From contig NC_031770.1 of the NCBI RefSeq assembly GCF_001522545.3, positions 27,882,116 through 27,946,115 of the forward strand: 64,000 nt of DNA, read 5' to 3'. The notes under the pieces were generated by a model. It saw nothing but the letters and a program-made list of their open reading frames with translations. It was not told where the DNA came from and searched no databases. Positions 27,501 through 37,200 of the stretch are shown piece by piece (the first letter of the stretch is position 1; each line of letters begins with the position of its first letter). The DNA is from Parus major (taxonomy: Eukaryota > Chordata > Aves > Passeriformes > Paridae). The position numbers and the translations under genes are program-made.

Positions 27501-29921
27501 GAATAGTGTAGTGATTATAAAACCATTGTTACTACAGACTTGGGGGATTGATAAGACCAAACCAACTCACAAATAGCTGTAAATTAAGCTCTGCCTCTTC
27601 CTCATCATACAATGAAATAGGGGTTACACATGTGGGGCAGGGCAGAGGAAAACCAAAATGGATTCTGGAGATAACAAAATAAAAGCCAAGAGGACAGTGT
27701 GTCAAAGAATGAAAATGAGTAACAGGGAAACAGAAAACAGGCCTACATTAACTAAAACCGTGATCTGATTCAGGATGGCCACTTACTGTCCTTTCTTCCT
27801 GTATCTAAATGTACCTATACACTACTTCTCTGCTACTTTTCTTGGGTCCAAGCTACTGACCAAAAAAACTGAATTAAATATGGATTTATTCAAATACTGT
27901 AATTCTGACAACTGTACTTCAGAAGGCAGCATAGAATTAAGTACTATCATGTTTTACCAGGGGGAAGAATGTTCTTCCTTTAATTCGATTTTACACACTC
28001 AGAAGCATCAGCAACTCATAGAACTTCATTTCTGCTACTAGAACAGCACCTATAGAACAGCTGTTTTTCTTAATTCGTGTGTCTTAAAACAGTTAAGAAC
28101 AAAATGCAGCAACAGACTCAAAGGCATCCCTCTGGAAAAGCATAAATGTGTTTGGGTTAGCAAGCACAAAATTAAATTCTAGAATACAGTGCAGCTCATT
28201 ATAAATCCACTCTGTCAGCCACAAAACATTTCATTTCAAAACTGTCTCTCTAACGGTCCTTCTAACGTAGTCCTCACGCTCCCCCACGTGGCTGACCACT
28301 AAATAACATTTCTTTACCCGGACCCCAGAAACTCGGAAAGAACAACAAAAAGAAAAAGCAGCCCTCAAAACATGGCCAGAGCCATAGAAAACTTAACTTC
28401 AAGCTGAAGCCACTGAGGAGGACAGAACAACACCTCTCAGTTCTACAATCCGCAGGGCCACGGTGCAGGAGTCACAAGCCCTGGTTACTCTCACACAACT
28501 GTATTTCCCTTCAAGCCCTCTCTCCTAACTACTTTGTATCTTCTGAGAAGGATGATGGTGTTCCTCCAGAAACAGCACTAAAGAATCACCCTATGGTTCA
28601 GAGAGACTCTGTTACCAAATGCAACGTCTTCCAATAAAATGCATTTTATACAGCCTCAGGCCATTAAACATCTCAGTGGCATTTCACTGATAAATTATAT
28701 TTCGTTGGTACACATTTACCCTATTTTTAAAACTAGCATGTGTTATCCTCTCCCTCAAAACGTTCATTAGTGCACATGGTAGCAAGGATTAACCCCTTAA
28801 TTTAAACGCACATAACCTACAAAGTAGTGTAAGATCTTGCAAGAAATGCAACACCTCCTTGTGAAATTCATGCCTCTCAGAGAGACAGACAGGCAGTGAT
28901 AGCAATATTATTTAATCAAAGGCTGGCAGCAGAGGTAGAAGCAGAACAAATTTTCTTTACACTCTCTCCAGCTGGTGCAGCCGGTAGCAGAAACAAGAAT
29001 TCCCTTCACTTCTGCTCATTTCCACGTCTGACTGGAAGACCACCAAACTGGGTGCAATGTGATACTCACTATGTCATAGGTCCTTGGTCACTCAAATCTT
29101 ACAAATACATTATCAAATCATCTTTTCAGAACCTACAGCTGAATAGCCAAAACCTAGTCATGTGTTTTCTGAATTTCTAGTTACAGTAACAGAACTTTAG
29201 TTTTAAGTAATCTAAATAGACTTCACATCCTGTAACTAAAACTACCAAAACCACTGACAAAACCATGCACACGCATTTAGCATAGCACTAACAAGACAAG
29301 CACTGCACATCCACATCTTACAGACAGGAAGCCAAAGCAAGCAACATGCATTTATTCACACAGGAAAAATCCAAGTATTTATTTTCTAAAGCCTGTTTTA
29401 TACTTTACATACAACTACTTGACCCTTCAGCCTAAGGGAATCAACATATATTTTAAAACATTCAGCTTTCCTTCAGCTGAGAACTGACCTAAAGAAATAC
29501 CAACACACCTGTAGAAATCACTCTCTGGGTCACTGTGCCTCAGCTGAAATGGCATTTTGGGGGTTTTGCTATCCAGAGGAAGCAGGTCATCAGGGAGAGG
29601 TGGGGAGGCCGGACAAGATGGCAGAGGTTCACTCTCTTCGGTTTTTATGCCCTCTGCTTGCTGCTGGCTTTGAGCCTGAGCCGCGGCGATAAGGCTGCGC
29701 AGCCGCCGGTTGTGCTGGATGAGCTGGATGGTGTGAATGGTGAGGCTGCAGGGCTCGGAGGGGATGTCCAGCATGGTGGTCGGACGGGGTTTGTTCGCAG
29801 ATGGCTGGTGCAGTGGAGGATCCTGGACTTCCACAGTACGAAACTCACGCTGCAGCAGGTCAAAGGAGCTGCGGTTGGCCTGGTTGGAGGAAACCGGGAT
29901 CTCGCCCCAGTATCGCAGCAT
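15259..29921 (-). CDS. SUPT7L: STAGA/SAGA complex subunit SUPT7L (SPT7-like, gamma subunit)
   Basis: The coding sequence joins 29509-29921, 20474-20798, 18791-19028 and 15259-15521 on the minus strand. That is 1239 nt, or 412 aa plus stop, close to the roughly 414 aa of the human protein. All junctions have GT/AG and keep phase. The product is a nuclear subunit of the STAGA (SAGA-like) histone acetyltransferase coactivator. Its histone fold (bromodomain-associated type) lies at about residues 140-225, encoded mostly by the second exon, which contains 'ELSWSSCRQLLYQSMATILA'. The acidic N-terminal part includes 'LPDDLLPLDSKTPK'. The C-terminal part is Ser-rich and ends in a basic KKKMKKM tail. 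I chose the ATG at 29921 because the next in-frame codon upstream at 29936 is GTG and sits right after a splice acceptor. The 5' UTR exon(s) were not placed. The gene is transcribed divergently from SLC4A1AP through a common CpG island, as in human. The first coding intron carries a provirus. Confidence 0.95.
16436..16515. repeat. A-rich simple repeat
   Basis: Degenerate aaaaacaaaac/aaaccaacc tract in a SUPT7L intron. Confidence 0.7.
17629..17689 (+). repeat. Two-copy tandem duplication, 34-bp period
   Basis: Two identical 27-bp copies (17629-17655 and 17663-17689) begin gtcacatttcagagg and end tatggaaaa. They lie in a SUPT7L intron. No function is suggested. Confidence 0.85.
18374..18604 (+). 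mobile_element. Probable solo LTR, 231 bp
   Basis: Begins TGTTATG and ends AACGACA. It is flanked by the 4-bp direct repeat CAGG (18370-18373 and 18605-18608). LTR-type signals occur in the right order: CCAAT boxes near 18437 and 18466, TATAAA at 18506-18511, and AATAAA at 18526-18531. A 4-bp target duplication fits class I (gammaretrovirus-like) elements. The short duplication could be chance, so the ends are less certain than the LTR call. It lies antisense in the SUPT7L intron between exons 3 and 4. Confidence 0.55.
18791..19028 (-). CDS. SUPT7L: SUPT7L coding exon 3
   Basis: 238 nt. The acceptor gacag precedes GTTAGC at 19028, and the donor gtatgg follows 18791. It encodes residues 247-325, including 'VKIKEEPVSDITFPISEELE', an acidic region with a sumoylation-like VKIKEE match (psi-K-x-E). 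Confidence 0.93.
20474..20798 (-). CDS. SUPT7L: SUPT7L coding exon 2, histone fold
   Basis: 325 nt. The acceptor tttttag precedes 20798, and the donor gtgagaag follows CAG at 20474. It encodes residues 138-246, with the histone-fold helices and the conserved 'FPDVMEQVFHEVGIGSVLSL' segment. This is the most conserved part of the protein and the basis for the gene identification. Confidence 0.96.
25140..25969 (+). pseudogene. Partial ERV gag (capsid and nucleocapsid), broken
   Basis: Two overlapping reading frames show a frameshift at about 25340-25390. The first holds capsid N-terminal-like sequence (about 25143-25350). The second holds capsid C-terminal-like sequence, with a major-homology-region-like segment near 25530-25580, and then a single zinc knuckle of the form C-x2-C-x4-H-x4-C at 25802-25843. 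It ends at a TAA near 25966. Matrix is missing, and only one CCHC box is visible although class II elements often have two. It is non-functional as it stands. Confidence 0.8.
26439..26770 (+). repeat. 3' LTR of the ERV
   Basis: Starts TGTAACAG just after a polypurine tract. It has CCAAT at 26641-26645, a TATTTAA box at 26676-26682 and AATAAA at 26696-26701, followed by a short R/U5. Its first 60 bp match 24818-24876. The right end is approximate because no target duplication marks it. Confidence 0.75.
26771..29508. other. SUPT7L intron, no further feature
   Basis: Remaining part of the first coding intron. No exon, RNA gene or repeat that I recognise. Confidence 0.5.
29509..29921 (-). CDS. 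SUPT7L: SUPT7L coding exon 1
   Basis: 413 nt from the ATG at 29921 to the donor gtgtgttg after 29509. The exon probably starts at 29936, after acceptor cgacag, leaving 15 nt of 5' UTR. It encodes residues 1-138, starting MLRYWGEIPVSSNQANRSS and including 'IHTIQLIQHNRRLRSLIAAA'. The avian start lacks two residues present in the human N terminus. Confidence 0.94.
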
Positions 29922-29939
29922 TTTTACGTAGGTCACCTG

Positions 29940-30665
29940 TCGTGCTCAGAGCCCAGAAGAAGGCTACCAAGTGCTGCGGGTACAAAGGACTCTTGCTGCA
30001 GGGAAAGGCACTTTGGGCAGCAAGAAACACTGGAGCTGGGATGACGTTCCAACCAACTCAAATTACGGCTGCCAAGCTGGCTGTCGCTCAGTGCCTCGTT
30101 GGGCAACGCAGTGTCTTCATCAGGTTGCCACTCTGGCAGCTAACAGATCGCATCGCGGCTTTTCCTGAGGGGAGAGGGGGCAGAAACAAACGCACTTGTG
30201 AGACGGAAATTGTTTGTGTGTAACAAGGGCTGGTGTGGGCCCACCTAGGCCTCGCTGAGCGGGACCCGCGGCGTGGAGAAATTCCGGGAGCCGCACTCGA
30301 TTTGCCCGCCACTCGCCGTCTTTCTCTCCCCGGGCCCCTGGCTGTCCCGCAACCCAAGCCCGCGGCTAGCCAGTCCCCCGCCTACCCCTCCGCTCCGCTC
30401 CCCTCTCGGCCGCCCAGCCGGAACTGCGTCCCGGTCCGCCGCCGACAGCGGCTCCCCCGCCAGCCGCGCTCCTCCAGCCCGGAGGAGGGAAGGGCCCACA
30501 GCAGCGTGACCCGCCGCCACCCTCCCTCACTCACTCGCCCCTCACGCTGCTCCAGTCCGTGCTGGGTAGCGGCGGAGTGACTCTGGGAGCTGCAACCTAC
30601 CCCCGGCACTGCAGCGCCGCGGCGCTCGTCCCCGGAGGACTCCGTTTGGGTACGGACGCGGGAAG
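29940..30665. promoter_or_regulatory. Shared CpG-island promoter of SUPT7L and SLC4A1AP
   Basis: A strongly GC- and CpG-rich stretch between divergent genes, continuing into SLC4A1AP exon 1 (to about 31200). No TATA box was seen at a fixed distance from either gene. The layout matches the human head-to-head pair, which points to a bidirectional promoter. The SUPT7L 5' UTR exon must lie here; several candidate minus-strand donors exist (for example near 30244 and 30520) and I cannot choose among them. Confidence 0.75.
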
Positions 30666-30672
30666 ATGGCGG
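30663..30672 (+). promoter_or_regulatory. YY1-type motif over the SLC4A1AP start codon
   Basis: AAGATGGCGG matches the YY1 consensus core and contains the initiator ATG at 30666. YY1 sites of this kind, just downstream of the transcription start and overlapping a short 5' UTR, are known in housekeeping genes. They suggest that transcription starts close upstream. Confidence 0.5.
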
Positions 30673-31202
30673 AGGCAGCGGAGGCCGAGGCCGTCGAGCC
30701 CGCAGAGGCCACCTCCTTTAAGCGCCCCAGCCGCCCACTGCCCGCCACCCCCGGGCCCGCGTCGCCGTGCCCCAGCTCGCCGGGAGCCCCCCGAGCAGCC
30801 GCCGCCGCGCCGCCCGCGCCGCGCTACGAGGAGCCGCCGTGGGGCAGCCGCCCGCCCGCCGGCTCCGGGTACGAGCTGGAGGTGCTGAAGGGCGGCGTGG
30901 TGTTGAGCTCGGTGCGGCTGGAGGACAGCAACTGGTTCTTGGTGGGGCGGCTTCCCGGCTGTGCCTTATCCCTAGAGCACCCGTCAGTGTCGCGGCACCA
31001 CGCCGTGCTGCAGTACCGCGGCGCCGGCTGCTCCCCCGACGACCCCAGCGGCGCCGATGCCGCCGGGTTCTACGTGTACGACCTGGGCAGCACCCACGGC
31101 ACCTTCCTCAACAAGGCGCGGGTGCCGCCCCGCACCTACTGCCGAGTGCGGGTGGGCCACGGCTTGCGCTTCGGTGGCAGCTCCCGCCTCTTCCTCCTGC
31201 AG
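30666..31202 (+). CDS. SLC4A1AP: SLC4A1AP exon 1, FHA domain
   Basis: 537 nt, residues 1-179. The ATG sits in an AAGATGG context. A Pro/Ala-rich leader of about 65 residues is followed by the complete FHA phosphothreonine-binding fold. The donor gtgggt follows CTGCAG. Confidence 0.96.
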
Positions 31203-34200
31203 GTGGGTCGGGGTTCGCGTTCAGGCGGCTCCGGAGCGTGTGGGGTGGTAAAGGCTGGCCCAGATCAGGCTCAGGAATTTTCTCGGCTCCATCAGGTGAC
31301 TGCCTGAGGTGTGAGGCGGCTTGGAAGCAGCCTAGCGCTGCCGGGGTTGTTTTACTGGGAGAAAAGCTGTGAGTGTCTGCTGCCGGCTCTGCAGTGAGGT
31401 GTGGGACTGCGGATTTCTGCTGATGTGCAGTGAGTGCAAAAGGCATTTCTCTTCAACAGTGTGATGTATTAGGAATGTGTTTCTGACAGTATGCTGACCT
31501 AGTAAATAAAGAACTAATATTTCTTTGTGAACAAGGGGAGTGTTTATTACTAGGGACTTGTGCAGCACGTGTTGTACACGCACTTCAGAAGCTGCACATT
31601 CCTCAGATCCACCCATGTAGTTCTGATGGGAATTTTTGACTTTAGCCTGTTAATTAGTTATATGTAAGATGTATCTGACTGCAAGCATACAATAATGCTT
31701 ATTTCTCTCTGGCCTGCTTTTGAAAATGCTATTTAAACTAATATATTTTGGAATGCAAACCAAAACTAATGGTCAAATAATTCCACTTTTTAAAGAGCAG
31801 TATGTGTTTATGTTATTATCTGTTATCTGCATGTGTTTGGGGGCTTTTAAAACCGTGTTTTTAAAAACACTTTTGCTAATTTTCTGTTTTGACTTAGGGA
31901 CCCAAAGAGGACCAGGAGTCTGAGTCAGAACTAACTGTGACTGAACTGAAGGCACTGCGCAAGCAGCAGCAAGCAAAATTAGAAAAGACAATGTTGGGAG
32001 AGGACTCTGATGAGGAAGATGAGAAAGAGGAGAGAAATGAAAGGAGTCAGAATAGTGATATGAGCTGCTCGTGGGGAATGGGTAGGTGATGATGTATCAA
32101 TTGTCTGATACGTTTTAGAAGGTCTGTAAGCTGTTTTCACTGAATATTAGGGCTAATATTCCAGCTGGATGCCAAGAGTCACATTCCAGTCAAAGTTTTT
32201 GAGAGCAAATTAATCTTTTTGCTGTTAAAAAGAAGGGTATGTGACAAGCTAACATTCAGTGAGCTCCTTTTAAACAGGAGGAGGTAACTTGCCTATGCCT
32301 ATGAGAAGCCATGAAACTTAGAGCTTAATTTATGATTTTTGGTTTGCTCCTGTGATGATGTCCACACTTTTGCACAAGAGGTGAAATTTAACTTTTTGAG
32401 ACTTCTATGCAGTATAGCTGTCTTTACATATAAACAGGGAGTCCACATATTAGAGCTAGATGAATTATAATTAATGAGCTTTTTGCAACAAAGTGAGTTG
32501 GGTTTTTTTGAGTGAAAATGTATAAGCTCATAAACTTTTGAAAGTTCTGGAACTGACATTGATCTGCAAAACTGAATCATATGTTAGAATAGCTAATAGC
32601 AAAAAAATATTTTTTTTTAATTTGGTACAGGGATAATAAAGTTAAGGGAAGTAATTTTATGGCATAGCTGCTACTTCTTTCGAGCTAATGAAAGCTGAAA
32701 TATACTGGTGTTCTCTTTCTGAAGTTTCATGGGATTTTTTGGACTTTGTATGTCTTCTAGGTGAGGATGCTGAGGAGGATGAAATTGAAGAAAACCCTAT
32801 TGCTGTTGATTTTCAGGATGTTCAAGATGCCTTTTATACGAAAGATCCTAGGAAGGCCTTACAGGGCTTTTTTGATAGAGAAGGTAATTTTTTCTTTTTT
32901 TTATTAAATGTGATTTTTTTAATTTTTTTTTTTTTTTTACTTTGCAAAGTGTTATTTTGTTGTTTATTTTTGCAGGGGGATTTAAGGTGTCATATGAGAG
33001 CAAAACTTTTCTGTTATATTGTGGGTAACTTTTTTTTCATCAAGTTTTGGTGGGGATTTGTGGTGGTTTGTTTTGGGTTTTTTTCATTAAAATTTGGCTC
33101 ACCATTGTATATCTGAGACTTAGTTACTAATTCCCTCAACAAAAACAAAACCCCTCAATTTCCAGACTAATATCTTTGGAGATGGCTGTAATTGTGTATA
33201 ACTGTAAAATGGCAAAGTCAAAAAAAGACAAAAGGCAACAAATAAGTGGTCTAAAGTTTCAGTGGCTGCTAGTGAAACTTAAAGAATATTCAGTTACTTG
33301 TTAAAGTGAAAATATAATCTTCAAGACAAAGAGCATCTGTGAATTCAGATTGTGAACTGTTGTTGCTTCAGCGTCATTTACTTTAATATATGCAGAGACA
33401 AGATTGTTTTTTTCTTTGAACTACATGTTCCTAAAGAAGCCACTTAGAGATTTTTTTGCTCTGAAAAAGCCTTGATTTTGAAAAAAACTCAAACAGCATG
33501 ACACCAACAGAAGATCCCATGTCTTTAAAAAAAAAAGTAAGATGAAATTGTGGTATTTATCCCTTTTGTTTAGAAGACTGTCCCATGACATTATTCTCTG
33601 CTGTAAAGATTATTTCTGCTTATTTCAATTTTGGTTACTGCATCAACTTTCTTTTCTTCTCTAGGAGAAGAGTTAGAATATGAATATGATGATCGTGGGC
33701 ACAACAGCTGGCTATGCAGGGTGAAGTATGTACATTTCCACTTATTTGGTACATGGAAGTTGACGGTTGAATTTGCAAACAAAACCTGAAGGAATTACTT
33801 GCTGTGTCACACTTGGCAAGGAGGCCAGCTAGATTTAGACTTAAGCCCTGATACTGAGACAGAAGTTCAAGGATCAGTGCCTAGTTCAGTGCCCGAGTTC
33901 CATTTTTGCTCTGATGGGATTTGGATTTCCTAGGGGATGAAAATTGGGATAGCAAAGAGTTCTAGGTTTTCAGCTCCTGTTGTTTTGAGCAATATGTGAA
34001 GTTGAAATACAAGAGAAGAAGCAAGGAAACAATCTCTTTCAATTCCGAATGAGAAAGATCAAAAAAACCCCAAACTTAATTCTGTGTACCCAATTTCAGT
34101 TCCTGTATGGTGTAAGACAGTTTTTGAGGGGTTCCTGCTAGAGGCCACTAATGTAATTCTTGTATAAGACAGGAGAAGGTGAGGTGGAAATTAAGTTGAC

Positions 34201-37200
34201 AAGTCTCAACATGGTAATGATTGTACTGCTTAAAAATCCTTTCCTTCATTATGGAAACTGTTTGTTACTCATGTTGTATGGATACAAGATACCTGTACTT
34301 AAAATGATTCAGGGATTGACATTTAAGCTTTCAACTTCCTGTATTTCCAATGAACTAAATAGAGGAAAAATTATTGTTTGGACCACTGAAATACAAATTC
34401 AGACTTGCATGGTTAGAAAATCATGCTTGTCTTTTAATTGGTTCTGTATGAAATGAAAAGTGGAAATATTTAACAGAAAGAAAAGTATGTAAATGAAATG
34501 GCAATGCCATTGTAAAATATCTGAGTAGCATCCCTGAAAAGTTGTTTGTATCTGAGCTGTTCTCTGATCCTTGAAACTGAACAGGTTGCCTGTGGATGAT
34601 GCATCAGGGAAGCAGCTGGTGGCAGAGGTTCTCCATTCAGGAAAAAAAAAGGAAGCAATGATACAGTGTGCACTGGAAGCTTGCAGGCTGCTCGATGCTC
34701 GAGGAGTACTGAGGCAAGAAGCAGGTGAATAACTTTGATCATTCTAAATGCCTTAAGTAAGGTATTTGAGATTGCTATCTTGAATTTGCTTTATTGCTGA
34801 GTGATATGCAAATAATTTTGTTTCTTGCCTTCTCCTGTGCCTTTCTCAGTATCCCGAAAAAGGAAATCAAAGAACTGGGAAGATGAAGATTTTTATGATA
34901 GTGATGATGACACCTTCCTTGATCGAACTGGTGCTGTGGAAAAGAAACGACTGAACAGAATGAAGAAAGCTGGTAAAATAGAAGAAAAACCAGAGACCTA
35001 TGACTCCCTGGTAAGAATGATTATTATGACATGTCAGGGTTACTTTCTCATGCCTGTACTATATTATGACTAAGATGAAATTTTAGTAGATCATGGCACT
35101 GGATGAAGGAAATGCAAGTACAGTATACTTGTAAATCAGTTTGAAATAATTGGAAAATAATTCCAAGCTTTTAAGTCCACATTCCAAAGAACTATCTCAT
35201 TCTGCTTCAAAGAATAAGAATCCTGGATTGACAGGCATATGGCAACAGTAAGTCCTACAAAGACAATAGGGTGTGAGGGATAGTGTTGTGGTAGAGTTGT
35301 TAGAATGTTGTTAAGTTAATATTAGTAGTTGATAGCTTGAAATATCTTTTCCCCTCTTTTAGTTGTGATTTCTCCCCCCCCCCCCTCACCCCCCCTCCGA
35401 TTCTTTTTCTCCTAATTGTTTACCTGGTGTCAAGTTACCATGGTTACTGAAGTTTATCTCCTCAGCTCCACGGCGAGAAGCTGGATGGAGTGGAGGGGAG
35501 ACCCTGCTGGCATTTCCAGCTGCTTGAAATTTCTTTAGCCCAGGAAAGCACGGGGCTGGGAGAAGGAGACTCTTCTTTCCAGCACGGAAGTTTGTAACTC
35601 TGTTTTTCCTGTCCCAGAATGCCTCTGAGCTATGGAAGCTGAGAGGGCATGCTTACCTTCCCTTTCTTTCCCTCCTGGGTTGCCAGGAAACCAGCCTCCC
35701 CCTCTCTCTCCCCCTCTGTCCCTCTGTGGAGAATACTCCTACACCTTTGTGGGCATTTGAAGAAGTTGGTGTCTGTTATTTCTTATCTTGGTGTGTGTAA
35801 CCTTGATTTGTAGAAAGTTTGTAAGATGTACTAGCTGAGAAGAATAATTGGTTCTCTCTCTCTGATGTTCCCTCCCTCCAAGAAACCCTGTTAAAAGAGA
35901 CCCGCAGGCACCAAATCCTTTGTCTTTCACCCCTTGGATTCCCCTTCACGGAAATAAACTGTGGAATGCAACCCCGGGGAGAGAGTCCCCCCCGATTTCT
36001 TTACTCGCTTGATAGACTCTAATTTCTGAAGAAAATCAGTGAACCCCACAAACACATGCTGACTCGAACCCAGAGTGAAGAGAAACCTCATCACTGAGCT
36101 AGGTGGGCCACTCTCAGGAGGTTCGAGTCAGGATAGGAGGGGTTGGAGGGTTCAGTGGTGGTATAACAGTGCTGCAGAATAATTATGCATACTGTTACGT
36201 TTCAGAAATGGTTTAAATAATTTTCTATGTCAAGAAATGAATAAGTTGTTTAGGAACAATCTAGACTTCTAATTTTTTTCAGCCCAGGAAGTCCTGATCA
36301 AAGCTCAGAAGTAGAAAAGTGGAAGTAATTTGATAGGATACTTGAGTAACTGTTAAAATGAGATTTTAACAAGATGAAGTCTTCTAAGCATGTTGTTCTC
36401 TCATAGGTCACAAAGCTAAAACAAGCTGAAAATGAGCTTTCTGAGATAACAGAGAAGCTGAAGGTTTCAGGGAAAGGTAAGGCATGAAGTTTATTTGATC
36501 ACAGTGCTTTCCATAAAGAAAAATACAAAACTGAAAATTATGTTAGGGATTTCTCTTTTCTAGGGTTTGGGGTGGTTTTTTTCAGTGTCCACATCTCACA
36601 AAGGGATAGGAAGGTTTGCAGGTCACTGAGTTAGCTCGAGAATTCTTACATTCTTCATCCAATGGTTTATGTACTCTGTTTATAGTCACTTGGTAATGAA
36701 TGCATCTTTTTCCAAAGCAAGCAACATTTAAGTTAAAGTAAGATGGCAAGTGTACAAAGTCCTGGAGTTCTGAGGAGGTATTACTTTTTATCAGCCCATG
36801 TTGCTGGAAGTGACACAATTTGATGAACACTGTTTTTTCCACTCCCTTAAAGAACCTTTATAAGGGAGGAGGAAAAAGCTCACATAAAAGGTAATATATT
36901 TTATTTCATTTCTCTCATTGGAAACACACTGTATAAAGGAATGGTGAGAAGAGGAAAATGTGGAGACAAAGCAGTTGACACTTAACCCATATGTTCAGTG
37001 AACATGCCAGTACATGAGGGCGCCATTCAGGTTCTAGGATTATGCATTTGTTTCTGAAGGCAGAGCCTTTCAAGATCAGTGATGGTATCTGTTAGTGAGT
37101 TATGTTTAAAAGCAGACTGTACCAGTGGCTGCGTTTTGCTTTCTGTTAGTGATGATATCTCATGGAGTAAAAGGAAAATGGGAAGAAAATATTTTTAGGC

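Noticed and set aside
29922..29936. Upstream GTG start for SUPT7L adding five residues
   Set aside because: GTG is not a normal start in vertebrates, and the codon follows a splice acceptor directly. The ATG at 29921 fits the human N terminus.
29535..30044. 169-codon plus-strand frame opposite SUPT7L exon 1
   Set aside because: Antisense shadow of the conserved SUPT7L coding exon.
30767..31372. 201-codon plus-strand frame overlapping SLC4A1AP exon 1
   Set aside because: It is a shadow of the FHA-encoding exon in another frame, and Arg/Ala-rich as expected from GC-rich DNA.
32688..33116. 142-codon frame taken as a separate gene
   Set aside because: Only 32761-32883 is coding (SLC4A1AP exon 3). 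The rest is intron readthrough rich in Phe and Leu codons from T runs.
36068..36120. Minus-strand tRNA gene
   Set aside because: It has A-box- and B-box-like parts, but only about 53 nt separate the would-be ends, there is no complete anticodon arm, and the acceptor ends do not pair.
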